64,000 nt of DNA from Bromus sterilis (GCA_950022295.1 OX465598.1:93844001-93908000), one strand, 5' to 3'; positions 1 through 9,801 are shown, numbered from the stretch's first letter. Numbers and translations: made by a program. Notes: generated from the sequence alone by a model not told the origin.

Positions 1-1516
1 GATTTTTCTGATATTTTTAGACATATTATTTGTTATATTTGGAGTTCATATGAATTAGTTATGAATTTCCCAAGTTTAAATGATTTTCTGGAATTTTCTG
101 GATTAAATTAAATCGCTGGAAATTGTTTAATGCGTCAGCCTGAGCTCACTGTGACGTCACAGGGGGGCTGACTGGTGGGGTCGGCTTGTCAGTCTCTTAG
201 GGGTTAATCCCCGGTTTGATTTAATTTAACAGGAGCTTAATTAGGGCAGGGCCCACCTGTCATTGGGCTAGGGGGGTGGGTTAGCAGGGTCATTAGCCCT
301 AATCTAATTGGCTCCGCCGGCGGTTAGCCGGCGGTGACCTGCAGACGCGGTGGAGGGCTGCCGGAGTGGGCCTCCGGCCACCAATTGGCACGGGAATACC
401 ACGGGAAGATACGTCGTGCTCGTCCGCTTCGAGCTGTGCCACCAGGGGGTCTCGGGGAGGGCTACTTCGACGCCGGCGACGACGAGGTGCGGCGGCCGGC
501 TGCTGTCCTCGCCGTAAACTTGAATCCGGCCACAGGAAAACGCAAGGAGGGAGGGGAACGAAGCTCCATGTCACCCTGATCACGAGGAAGAGCTCGGGGA
601 AGCCGTTGGAGCAGCACAGGCGAAGAATTTGAAGATGGCGTCCCCGGCGGCCGGCGGCGAGTTCTTGAAGATGGAGTCGTGCTCGTGGCCCCCGGGCTTC
701 GATTGAGGGCGTGGCTAGACGAAGTCGATGCCGGGCTTCATCCTGGACAAGGTCGCAGAGGCTGAGGAGGCGAGTGGCCACGGTTCTCCACGGTGGTGCT
801 CCGGCGGGCTCTCGGCGGTTCGCTGAATCCGGCGAGAGAGGGAAGGAGATGAGCTAGGGAGAGAGGGGAAAGTGCGGGCAGCTTCTGGGCGACTGCATGG
901 CGTCCTGGGGGAAGAAGAGGAGGCTCCAGAGGCCCTCGGTGGCATCCACGGCGCTCGGCTCGCCACCGAGCTGCTTCGGGCGCCGGGGAGGAAGCAGACA
1001 AGACGAGGCGGCTGGGCTGGGCCGGCTACAGGTGAGTGGGCCTCGCCTGTGGGCGCCAGGTAAGCCCCTCCTTTCTTTTTTTTATTTTTAGTTTTTCTGT
1101 TATTTGTTTTGCTCTGGTAAAATAAATACCATAGCATTTTATAAAAATGTCCAATTATTTTTAAAAACCCTAGGTGGCCAGTAGCAAGCCACTTGTATAA
1201 TTTGGACATTTTTGAAATTCAATTAATTTGAATTTCAATTCAAATAGGGGTAAACTTTAATTTCCAGAGCACTATTTGAATATTAGAAAATTCCATGAGT
1301 ATGGGAAAATACCCAAACCACTTTTAAAATGATCAGCATCATTTATAGTAATTTTCCAAACACTCAAATGATTTTTGGAAAAATATTTTTATCTGGCCAT
1401 TTGATTTTAATTCTCAGGGCTTTTCTTTTCCCCATTTTTGAATTTCTTTTTGAATTTTTGCATGATGCAAAAGGGCACAAGCAACCCTAGCCCTTACCCT
1501 AGTTGGGGTTCTGACA
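1..1516 (-). mobile_element. Partial LTR, same family as elements C and E (reverse)
   Basis: The right edge at 1516 reads CTGACA, which on the minus strand is the LTR start TGTCAGAACCCCAACTAGGG. This matches the LTR starts at 15189 and 27315. Only the first ~1.5 kb of the LTR is in the window. It has AT-rich flanks around a GC-rich block (about 300-1060) that stays open in several frames but shows no protein family. It interrupts element D, whose internal region begins at 1517. Confidence 0.85.
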
Positions 1517-1737
1517 TACAACTCCTGTATTAGTCCCCATGAGTGTATCCCTTTTTGAGACAAGCGGTATTCCTTGTAATATTTTTGTTGATCCTCCGAG
1601 AATCCGCCTTGCCAATAAGATCTAGTCTCAAATAAAGTAGTCATTAGTAACAAACAGAGTAATAAGCAAAAGTGTACTTATCAAGTGAACTTATAAGTAA
1701 AGCTATGCTCCCCGGCAACGGCGCCAGAAAATAGTCT
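1517..1737 (-). mobile_element. Element D, start of internal region with primer binding site
   Basis: This is the stretch between the reverse LTR at 1738-3284 and the inserted LTR at 1516. On the minus strand it starts with an 11-base spacer, then the primer binding site (1709-1726), then untranslated leader. The rest of element D lies left of the window, beyond the insertion. No coding sequence is visible. Confidence 0.75.
1709..1726 (-). other. tRNA-Asp primer binding site of element D
   Basis: On the minus strand the site reads TGGCGCCGTTGCCGGGGA. This 18-base stretch is complementary to the 3' end of plant tRNA-Asp including CCA. It fixes the orientation of element D and shows that the LTR to its right is the 5' LTR. 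This primer is used by several plant Gypsy groups, including Athila-like elements. I cannot assign the lineage without coding sequence. Confidence 0.85.
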
Positions 1738-3284
1738 TGATAACCCACAAGTGTAGGGGATCGCAACAGTCTTCGTGGGTAAGAGTAACCCAATTTATTG
1801 ATTCAAAACAAGGGGAGACAAAGAATACTTATAAGCCTTAGCAGTTCAGTTGTCAATTCAACCACACCTGAAAAAGCACTAGACAAGATATAAGTAGCAA
1901 CGATGTGTTGACGGGTGTAGCCTTAAGACTTCCCCAATCACCAACACCACAAAGTAGTAACAAAGTAGTAGGAGCAGCAAAGAAAGTAAAAGTAACAACG
2001 AAGGTAATGAAGGTGAAAGATGGACCGGGGTTCAAGGTTTCACCAGTGGTACCTCTCTAGGCAAAAGAACAAGGTCCTGGGTGAACAAATTACAGTTGGG
2101 CAATTGACAGAATTGCAACAACTCTATCCAAAGAACAAACTAGATCATCCTAGTCTAAGAACCAAACGTAGGCATGTTTTCCGTATGTAGTTGTACGTGC
2201 TTGCAATAAGAACTTTGCACAACATCTTTTTTCCTACCATCCCGCTACGAACGGGGCCACTTAAGGAACTTATGGAGATTAAGGTGCTCCTGCAGCGGAG
2301 CACCGGAACAAAGCATTAACACTCCATCAACACATGTGATCCTCAAATTATAGTCCATCCCCTTTGGTGTCCCAAGCTGTCACCATTGGGATCGCCGGTT
2401 CCGGACTATAATAGGTTCATACAACTGTAGATAAGATCTAGAACAACAATTATAATCATACAACCATAACGTGCTCAGATCTGAGATCATGCTACTCGTG
2501 CACTAGTAACAAGCATTAAGAACAAAAAATTGCGGAAACAATAATTCATAAACCTCTTAGGACTGAACAAGGTAATAATTCATCGGATCCCAACAAACAC
2601 AACACCAATTACATCATATGGATCTCAATCATGTAGGGCAGCTCATGAGAACATTGTATGGAGGATCTAGGGGGAGAGAATACCACATAGCTACTGCCAA
2701 GAACCCGTAGTCCAAGGAGGAACTACTCAAGAAGCATCATGGGGGAAGAAGAGTCAATGAAGATGGCCCCGGGGGCCAAGGCCCTCCCCCGGCAGGGTGC
2801 CGGAGCAGGATCCTGGTGACCCCCGAAGCTAGTTTTCGATGGCGGTGGAGATCGGAATCACTTCTGGAAAAAGTACTTCGATATTAGGGGTTTCCTCCTC
2901 GGGGGTAAAAATAGGGGCCAAAGGGGGCACCAAGAGGGGCCACCAGGCGGCCAGGAGGGTGCCTGGCGCGGCCTAGGGCTGGGCCGCGCCATGGACCCTT
3001 CTGGAGTCCTGGTGGTGGCCCTCCCTTCCTTCCTTTGTGTTTCCGGAGGCTTCCGGGACGCTGATTTTTTATATAATTTTTTCTGGATTTTTGGAGCACT
3101 TTTAATGGCCGGAAAACATGAAATAAAAAACAGCAGAAAACAGGAACTGGCAACTGGGTGCACTGAGTTAATAGGTTAGTCCAAATATTCTCAAAAGTTT
3201 ATAAAAGTTCAAGCAAAACATGGCAAAGTCACACAAAACATGCATGGCACAAGCAGAAATTATAGATACATTTGGGACGTATCA
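1738..3284 (-). mobile_element. 5' LTR of element D (complete, reverse)
   Basis: The LTR is 1547 bases with termini TGATAACCC and GGACGTATCA on the plus strand, so on its own strand it runs TGATACGTCC to GGGTTATCA. The TGATACGTC start and the end just before the tRNA-Asp primer site recall a very abundant Pooideae LTR group. It is inserted in element A, whose integrase sequence resumes at 3285. The other end of D is outside the window, so its target duplication cannot be checked. Confidence 0.85.
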
Positions 3285-3557
3285 GCATGGGACACAACTA
3301 TCACAAGATCTGAAGAATACCAGGACAAATTACGCACATATCAAAGCATTCGCTTGAGGACCAGAACGTTCAACAAAGGAGACCTGGTGCTACGGCTAAT
3401 ACAAGAAAAAGTGCACAAACTTGCCCCACAATGGGAAGGACCATTCATCATCTCGGAAGTCATAGGAGGGGGAGCATACAGTCTAAATAATCCAAAGAAA
3501 AATGAGGACGTGGGAAATTCATGGAACGTAGCGAACCTACGCATGTTCTACCCATAG
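3285..3557 (+). pseudogene. Integrase C-terminal fragment of element A pol
   Basis: About 90 codons remain, matching the last part of element B pol at 11241-11514. Shared features are the motif APQWEGPFI, a GPF-type module of Gypsy integrase C-termini, and the ending NVANLR(M/L)FYP before a TAG stop. The upstream part is cut off at 3284 by the LTR of element D. In family terms this domain helps integrase bind DNA. Here it is only a stump and cannot work alone. Confidence 0.85.
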
Positions 3558-3654
3558 TCCCCCAGGCATTATCAGAGACATCGGCAGCAGCACCGATCGG
3601 AAACTCATATAAAATTCGAAGGAATAAATTTTTCCCAAAGCACCTTACTCAAAA

Positions 3655-4300
3655 GCACTCGGGGGCTGGAGCCTAGAACTCCCCCTGAGAGACGCTATCT
3701 TCGCAAACGCGACTTTTACTTACAAGCACTCGGGGGCTCGAGCCTAGAACTCCCCCCGAGAGACGCTATCTTCGCAAACGCGACTTTTACTTACAAGCAC
3801 TCGGGGGCTCGAGCCTAGAACTCCCCCCGAGAGACGCTATCTTCGCAAACATGACTTTTACTTACAAGCACTCGGGGGCTCGAGCCTAGAACTCCCCCCG
3901 AGAGACGCTATCTTCGCAAACGCGACTTTTACTTGCAAGCACTCGGGGGCTCGAGCCTAGAACTCCCCCCGAGAGACGCTATCTTCGCAAACGCGAATTT
4001 TACTTACAAGCACTCGGGGGCTCGATCCTAGAACTCCCCCCGAGAGACGCTATCTTCGCAAACGCGACTTTTACTTACAAGCACTCGGGGACTCGAGCCT
4101 AGAACTCCCCCCCCCCCCGAGAAACACTATCTTCGCAAATGCGACTTTTACTTACAAGCACTCGGGGGCTCGAGCCTATAACTACCCCCGAGAAATGCTG
4201 TCTTCACTCATGCGACCGATACTTAAAAGCACTCGGGGGCTCGAGCCTAAAACTCCCCCGAGAGACGCTATCCTCGCCAAAAACGCGACATTACAACCAT
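3655..4300 (+). repeat. 71-base tandem repeats after pol of element A
   Basis: About nine direct copies start at 3655, 3726, 3797, 3868, 3939, 4010, 4081, 4158 and 4229, nearly all 71 bases apart; the copy at 4081 is longer because of an expanded C run. Each begins GCACTCGGGGGCT and contains CTCCCCCCGAG, so every unit holds an inverted repeat (CTCGGGGG / CCCCCGAG) around a CTCGAG-containing loop. The unit start copies the sequence just before the 3' LTR (6915-6927). Element B has the same array with ~70-base units. Confidence 0.9.
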
Positions 4301-4589
4301 CGGGAGGCCAGAACGCAAGACCCTCGCCAAATACAAAAGCTCCATCAAAGAAAGTTGCATCAAAAGCGCACGGTTCTTTAGTCTTCACCCGATCGCAAGC
4401 GATCACCTAAAGACTCGGGGGATACTCTCATCGGGAGCACTGACGCGCACCCGATCCAAACTTGGAAAACTTCAAAAACAGATACAAACCAGTGAGACAT
4501 AAATTCATAAAGCCTACGCTCGATTCTCCAAATCAAACGCAGCCTCGGGGGCTACTCCCATCGGGAGCGCTGGCGCGCACCCGAGAAGA

Positions 4590-4790
4590 CATCTTCATTA
4601 CAAAGGAGTCGACGACATTTTTACAAAGGATTCGAAGGCATGTTCATTACAAAGGAGTCGAAGGCATCTTCATTACAAAGGAGTCGAACACATCTTCACC
4701 ACAAAGGAGTCGAAGGCATCTTCATTACATGGGAGTCGAACACATTTTCATTACAAAGGAGTCGAAGACAGTCATTTGATTACAAAGAAG
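4590..4790 (+). repeat. 26-base tandem repeats in element A
   Basis: Units with the core AAAGGAGTCGAAGGCATCTT recur with GGA at 4654, 4680, 4706, 4732 and 4758, exactly 26 bases apart, with looser copies on either side. They lie between the 71-base array and the 3' end of the antisense B3-like gene. Element B has a related but diverged array (12355-12500). Open frames across the repeats have no family resemblance. Confidence 0.8.
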
Positions 4791-4984
4791 TCGAAACGAC
4801 AGTTGCCTCTATAGAAGGACCCGTGGAACTACAAGATGGCGTACATTCAACTTCTACATGTGTGCTCATGCTGAGATAATTGGCACTTTCGTGCCACAAT
4901 CTGACGGCCATCATCACAGACAAAGTAGCAACACAGCCGGTAAGGAAGAAGCTCCTTGTCCTCCAGTTCTACGAGGTGCTTCGC

Positions 4985-5626
4985 CTACTGCCGCTGCCGC
5001 TTGACGACTGGCTTGCCGTCCAGTTCATCTTCAGAACTAGAAGAGCAAACGGCATCGCCCGAGGGATCAGCTGAAGACGAAGACACGGGAGAAGCAGGTG
5101 AACCACCACTCGAGCCACCGTAATCGCCGCTGCTTGTTTCCTCACAGTATGGATCCAGGCGGTTGCCTCCAGCATCAAATGCACGGATAATAACAGTATC
5201 TTCGCCGTCAAAATGACAACAAAGGCTATCTCCACTGCGCAGATTCAACTGATGAGAAAACGCCCTCCAGCCAGACCCAAGGAAAATCAAGGATGAATTA
5301 TGAACCTCCAGATCCACCCAAAAAGAAGAACGAGAGCATCCATGAAGACGGAGCCAGAAGCCCTTCAAGTCACGCTCAGAAGTAATGGAGGCAAACAAGG
5401 CAGCAAAAGGAATCCGGACAGCATTCCGGCTAAGAACACGCAAAAGAAAGTCATAGCGCCAAAAACCCTCTTCCTTGGAGGAAGAAGAAGAAGGCACCAA
5501 CGTGGTACCATGGCGTCCACCTCGTGAAGAGCGAGGCGTGCGGCTACCACGACCACGGCGGCCACGACCTCGCCCAGCCACACCACGACCTCGCCCAGTT
5601 ACACCACTACCACGCTTGGGTGCCAT
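4985..5626 (-). CDS. Antisense B3-like DNA-binding protein gene in element A
   Basis: This is an intact 213-codon frame antisense to pol. Residues 1-40 are rich in RG/GRG. Residues ~41-52 are serine-rich. Residues ~56-156 fit the B3 pattern: an FLLRV-type start, RIPFAALFA, a WVDL strand, GSGWRAFSHQL, RSGDSLCC and FDGEDTVIIRAFD. The tail is acidic and serine-rich and ends KPVVKRQRQ, a possible nuclear localisation signal. B3 domains bind DNA in plant transcription factors such as the ARF, REM and LEC2/ABI3 types. I chose ATG 5626 because MAPKRG matches MGPKRG in the element B copy; an upstream in-frame ATG at 5728 would add 34 hydrophobic residues and includes the TATA box. Extra antisense ORFs are known in Tat-lineage elements. 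The B3 assignment is by eye and was not searched; its function in the element is unknown. Confidence 0.7.
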   Translation of the reverse strand: MAPKRGSGVTGRGRGVAGRGRGRRGRGSRTPRSSRGGRHGTTLVPSSSSSKEEGFWRYDFLLRVLSRNAVRIPFAALFASITSERDLKGFWLRLHGCSRSSFWVDLEVHNSSLIFLGSGWRAFSHQLNLRSGDSLCCHFDGEDTVIIRAFDAGGNRLDPYCEETSSGDYGGSSGGSPASPVSSSSADPSGDAVCSSSSEDELDGKPVVKRQRQ

Positions 5627-5687
5627 ATGAAGAAGAAGAAGAGAAAGATGCGAAGAATGGATGCCAAGGACGGGCAACCAAGGGAAG

Positions 5688-5696
5688 TATTTATAG
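5688..5696 (-). promoter_or_regulatory. TATA box of antisense B3-like gene (element A)
   Basis: On the minus strand the site reads CTATAAATA, 62 bases upstream of the ATG at 5626. The element B copy has CTATAAATAG 68 bases upstream of its ATG. Farther upstream both share a block around ATGCCTTCACACGG (5801-5814 in A, 13734-13747 in B). Conservation of sequence and spacing supports a real minus-strand promoter. No transcript evidence is available here. Confidence 0.65.
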
Positions 5697-5723
5697 CGCA
5701 ACCCAAGGGCAAACCAGGAAAAA

Positions 5724-6912
5724 CTCACAGAAGCTCAGGCGGCGCCATCATTGCATCAAAGACCAAACGGGTCGGGCGTTACGAATTCCAAGGCAAAGAT
5801 GCCTTCACACGGTCAGCATTATTTACAGGATGCGTCAAATCTCGCTTGTTTCCCATACAAGCCTCGGAAACCCAACAGACAACAGGCATCACAACGTCCA
5901 AACCATCATTATGATGTCCCAAAAGACGTGACGGATCGAAAAATAAAGCATCATCATAGGTCATCAAGCAGCATGACAATGCATATCAGCACAGCATCTA
6001 AAGAGGGACGGATCAAGATAAAAGTAGCTGGACAAAAACCAAAAGATTCCAAGAGCCAGCTATGCGTCCAAATTTTCTGACTCTAAAAAATTCTTACTCC
6101 CATCGGGAGTACCGTTATTCGAGTTCGGGTGCTCCCTCACCCAGGAAACAAAGGTGTGATCGAGTGATCACTCGAACCAGCAGAAACAACATACTCCAAG
6201 AGTTTCGGGTGCTCCCTCACCCGAAATCAGAAAATCACTCGAGTGATTACTCGCAAAAAAGACTTAGCAAATTCAGCTAACATGACATACTCGCGCACTC
6301 AACGACATTCCGAGTGGGTGCTATCCTATTTTCCTCGCCTGAGTTCACTACAAACTCCGCGAGTGACGACTAAAACAGCTCACTTGATTGTTTATTCCAA
6401 GTGGGTGCATTGCTAATCAGGCTCCGTGCCTCTACAAAAACAATTATGCCTAGGCTACGACACACTGTACCCAGATGCCACGCAAGCTTAGAGTGTAGGT
6501 AAGACCCAGCTGCGCAAAACGGCCGGACCGGGACTTGCCGCAGAGCGATTTCACTCCCGACCTTTTCCATGCGCTCGCATGATAGAAAGAGCCGAGTGGA
6601 CGCGCTCAGGCTATGTTCTTAGACTGGCAGCAATTGATCCTATAAGACCTGCAGCGAGATGACTTTTCTTGACACCGGTCGTTCCAAGTTCATGTCGAGG
6701 ACATGAGCTTGATTGGGCTACTGTGGTATTTGTCACTAGCATAATTCACCAAGGCTCGACCAGTCGACTCCTTGGGCCCTTTCAGCTTAGCAATCCCTCG
6801 AAACAAATATTGTCATGGCTCAAAACTTCCAGCGACCCGTGGCAATGTCGCGCCTACAGCCAAATAAAACGCAGATGGATTCGAGTCCCTGCGCGACTCT
6901 TCAAGTCCCCCA
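5724..6912. other. Non-coding stretch between antisense gene and 3' LTR, element A
   Basis: No protein-like frame. The stretch is shared with element B (13644-15003). It contains hairpin-prone GGGTGCTCCCTCACCC at 6128-6143 and again near 6208-6223. It also has perfect palindromes CGAGTGATCACTCG (6161-6174) and AATCACTCGAGTGATT (6233-6248), and CTCCCATCGGGAG (6097-6109). The last ~500 bases are plain unique sequence leading to the polypurine tract. Confidence 0.6.
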
Positions 6913-6928
6913 GGCACTCGGGGGCTAC
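6913..6928 (+). other. Polypurine tract of element A
   Basis: GCACTCGGGGGCTAC lies directly before the 3' LTR start TGATGAGGGGG. In LTR elements the purine-rich run at this place primes plus-strand DNA synthesis. The same string heads each unit of the 71-base array upstream. Confidence 0.7.
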
Positions 6929-7249
6929 TGATGAGGGGGTGACCCCACGACTCCTGCATGAAAGGCTACCTGGTGAGTACGAAGATAGAAGGCCCGAGGG
7001 GAAGCTACGACAAGCTCACGATTGGCCCAACCAGGCACTGACGTAGGAGTCCGCGACTAGCATGGAAGGCGCAACTTGGCGTACAAGGCAAGACTAGAAC
7101 TAGGAAACTATCTTTGTAACCTAGTACGGACTCCCTGAGACCTAGCCTAGTATATAAAGGCTGGGAGGGGAGACGACCATGGAGACTCAATACACATCTA
7201 CTCATCCTAGCCTTGAGAGAACTTGCCTTGGCCTCCACTGTAATCCCCC
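6929..7249 (+). mobile_element. 3' LTR of element A, left part (split by element B)
   Basis: It starts TGATGAGGGGGTGACCCC and resembles the element B LTR through the TATA box (TATATAAA, 7151-7158) up to TGTAATCCCCC at 7249, where the element B LTR begins. The missing 3' part is at 31378-31509. It differs enough from the B LTR to mark a separate, older insertion of the same or a sister family. Confidence 0.88.
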
Positions 7250-7695
7250 TGACGAGGGGGTGACCCCACGACTCCTATGGATGAACCTACCCGGTGTACC
7301 CGAAGACAGGAGGCCCACAAAGATGCCGCCTGGGCCCAGACTTGGCCCACTAGTGGCACCGACGTAGGAGTCCGCGAGTCATAAGGAAGGTGCAAACTTG
7401 CCGTACGGAACAAGATCATGGTTAGGAAACCTCATCTGTAATCCAAACGGACTCCCCGAGACCTAGCCTGGTATATAAAGGCTAGGAGGGGAGACGTCGA
7501 GATCAAGCAATACACAATCTGTAACCCTAGCCTTGTGCGCACTAGCCTTGGCTCCCCTGTAATCGCCATCTCCAATCAATAACATCGAGCAGGAACGTAT
7601 CCTCCTGTTAGTCGACGAGCTATCGTCCAACCTATGCCTCTCATGACTAACCCAGGGTCCCTGACCATGAGATTTTCCGGGGCACATCCCCGTCA
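7250..7695 (+). mobile_element. 5' LTR of element B
   Basis: The LTR is 446 bases, with ends TGACGAGGGG and CCCCGTCA as near inverted repeats. The TATA box is at 7472-7479. Compared with its 3' LTR it has an extra 15 bases near 7535-7550, between two copies of TAGCCTTG, a likely slippage difference. Confidence 0.93.
7472..7479 (+). promoter_or_regulatory. TATA box in element B LTR
   Basis: TATATAAA in the context CTGGTATATAAAGGCTAGGAGG. It is at the same place in the LTRs of A (7151-7158) and in the 3' LTR of B, and is weaker in G (TATATAAC, 33979-33986). It is the likely RNA polymerase II start region for the sense transcript. Confidence 0.7.
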
Positions 7696-7697
7696 AT

Positions 7698-7715
7698 TGG
7701 CGCCGTCTGTGGGGA
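7698..7715 (+). other. Primer binding site of element B
   Basis: TGGCGCCGTCTGTGGGGA lies two bases after the LTR end. The first eight bases are complementary to a tRNA ending CGGCGCCA, as plant tRNA-Asp does; the rest does not match that tRNA well. Element G has TGGTGCCGACTGTGGGGA at 34248. The site position is firm, the tRNA identity is not. Confidence 0.75.
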
Positions 7716-7785
7716 CTACACAGGTTGGAATTACGATCTCGGCGGTTCCGTCTTCAGCAAGACACAACTAAAGAGCAAGAACTAG

Positions 7786-8685
7786 ATGCAATCCACCCGA
7801 GGAATTCAAGATCACGGCGAATATCTCCGCCGCCCCAGCAAGATCGCTCGGCCTGCAGCCGTGTCAAGACCAATACCACGGCGGCAACCGAGCCCACCGC
7901 CAGCGAAGGAGAACTCGACGACCCAAAAGAAAGACGCGAGGGTTCCACACGGAGATACCGATCGACGAACTACAACACGAAGAAGAGGACCTGCCAACCA
8001 CTTGACGAACCACCGCCACCCAGGCACCCGCCGCACAACAAGATACCGACTCCGAGCTCGAGATCATCGACCGCCAAAATCACCACCAACGAGGAAGAAA
8101 TTGACGACTCAGAAGACAGGCGCGAGGATCCTACGAAGAGACCGCACTCAACGAGTCGAACTATACAGCCACGCGCTCGCCGACCACTCGACGACCCGCC
8201 ACCGTGCGGACAGCGACTCTGAGACTTAGACCGGCGAATACTACGACCCAGATCGAAGGCCAGACGAATTCGCCAATCTCATAAGGAACCAGAATCTAAG
8301 CGAGGGGATCGAAATCGACCCGCGAGCTCAAGAGCACCCAACGGACCACACGTCGTTCTTCCGAATCTCAAGGAGGAAACGGCATGCCGAATCCAGCAAG
8401 CTCACGGTCAGGGAACAGCTAGAAGGACCCTGCACGATCCACTGCTTCGAAGACACCCGGGGATACATCAGATCGATCCACACTCTGGGAGACTGCCGCA
8501 TGTTCAACGAACTCGCCGACAGCCTCAAGGAGGACAAACAACAAGAAGCCAAGCGCGCCCGACGAACCGAGCACTTGCCCACTCAAGGACAGGTGTACAC
8601 GATCCAAGAAGGCAAGGTATCGCCAACAGGACGCCTACACCCTGCAGGCCAGAGCAGTTGAGAACCTAAACACAGTCGAAGCCTA
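7786..8685 (+). pseudogene. gag of element B (broken)
   Basis: The frame starts MQSTRGIQDHGEYL at 7786 and stays open to a TAG at 8227-8229, where element G has a glutamine codon (CAA). It then continues with TGEYYDPDRRPDEFANLIRN, close to GEYYDPDRRPDELAKMIRN in G. A small indel near 8618 moves the frame so that the final part (YTLQARAVENL) joins the RT frame. Gag would form the particle that packages element RNA. Only the downstream part can be compared with G, which also shares the GPC.IH.FED motif region. There is no zinc knuckle. The stop makes it non-functional without readthrough. Confidence 0.7.
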
Positions 8686-9150
8686 TCAGATCAGGATGAA
8701 GGAAGAACACGAAGAGCATACATCATTCATCACCCCTTACGGCGTATTTTGCTACAGAACAATGCCCTTCGGACTCAAGAACGCCGGCGCCACATACCAA
8801 CGGATGATGCAAGCCTGCTTCAAAGAACAAATCGGAAGAAACGTGCAGGTCTACGTGGACGACATAGTCATCAAAACCTACAGTGCAAACACGCTACTCG
8901 ACGACCTGCGCGAGACCTTCGCAGCACTCAACAAGTACAGAATCAAGCTCAACCCGAAGAAGTGCGCATTCGGCGTCCCAGCCGGGAAGCTGCTCAAGTA
9001 CATGGTCTCTGCTCGAGGAATCGAAGCGAACCCCGAGAAAGTTCAAGCAATCGCCAGGATGCAAGAACCAACCAACATCACAGGCGTGCAGCAGCTCACC
9101 GGAAGACTCGCAGCCCTGAGTCGTTTCATCAGCAGATTGGGAGAGCCACG
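8686..9150 (+). pseudogene. Reverse transcriptase remnant of element B (N-terminal half deleted)
   Basis: The frame enters RT at IRMKEEHEEHTSFITPYGVF, which in G corresponds to 36277 onward. The protease and the first half of RT, including the LDAYSAYNQI catalytic aspartate seen in G, are absent: about 1.1 kb is missing relative to G. The second catalytic motif YVDD survives (about 8851-8862). The deletion joins gag to RT in one frame. A one-base loss near 9146-9153 then shifts the frame into the RNase H segment. RT copies element RNA into DNA; this copy cannot. Confidence 0.85.
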
Positions 9151-9153
9151 GTG

Positions 9154-9801
9154 CCATTCTACCAGTTGCTGAGAAAAGGAGAGAAATTCGAGTGGACCAT
9201 AGAAGCCCGCAAAGTTTTCGCGGACCTGAAGAAGACACTATCGACCCCACCGACCCTGGCGGTACCCAAAGAAAAAGAAAAGTTGTACCTCTACGTGGCA
9301 GCACGCAACAGCGTGGTAAGCACAGTACTCGTCGTTGAGCGTACAGAAGAAGGCAAGATCCAGAGCATACAGAGGCCGATCTACTACCTTAGCATGCTCT
9401 TGACAAAATCCCAGCAGCGGTACCCGCACTACCAGAAGCTACTACTGGCCATCATCACGACCTCAAGAAAGGTGTCGCACTACTTCGACGAACACCCTAT
9501 CACAATCATGAGCAGCGCACCACTCGCGGACATTCTCAACAACCCCGGAGCGACTGGGCGAGTCGCCGAGTGGAACATTGAGCTTAGTCCGCGGGACCTG
9601 CAATTCAAGCACCCAACAGCAATCAAGGCCCAAGTACTCCCAGATTTTCTGGTCGAGTGGACGGAGGTCCAGACACCAGGCCCCCCGGACCTGTCAAACT
9701 CATGGACAATGTTCTTTGATGGGTCCAAAAGACAGCAAGTAGCCGGATCAGGAGTCTTTCTAGTCTCCCCCAAAGGAACCAAGCTCAAATACGTCCTCTA
9801 G
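9154..9801 (+). pseudogene. RNase H region of element B pol
   Basis: This is the connection and first RNase H region, starting at VPFYQLLRKGEKFEWT, with LYLYVAARNSVVSTVLVVE, IYYLSMLLTKSQQRYPHYQK and AEWNIELSPRDL. It ends with the start of an archaeal-type RNase H (MFFDGSKRQQVAGSGVFLV), where a TAG at 9799-9801 interrupts the frame. The same frame carries on after the stop. The family role is removal of RNA from RNA:DNA hybrids during reverse transcription. Confidence 0.82.

Larger units (their letters stand above)
3285..7249 (+). mobile_element. Element A: 3' half of a Tat-lineage Gypsy element
   Basis: The layout is the integrase C-terminus (3285-3557), tandem repeats (3655-4300 and 4590-4790), an antisense B3-like gene (5626-4985), a non-coding stretch with palindromes, a polypurine tract and the first part of the 3' LTR (6929-7249). 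The same order is seen in element B (11200-15188). The LTR is completed at 31378-31509, on the far side of inserted element B. The 5' half is left of the window, beyond inserted element D. Confidence 0.85.

Noticed and set aside
3655..4300. CRISPR-like regular repeats
   Set aside because: The units are direct tandem copies with no unique spacers, in a plant retrotransposon. They are ordinary tandem repeats.
7725..8222. 165-codon frame overlapping gag of element B
   Set aside because: It has no ATG start and is in another frame than the gag that matches element G around GEYYDPDRRP.
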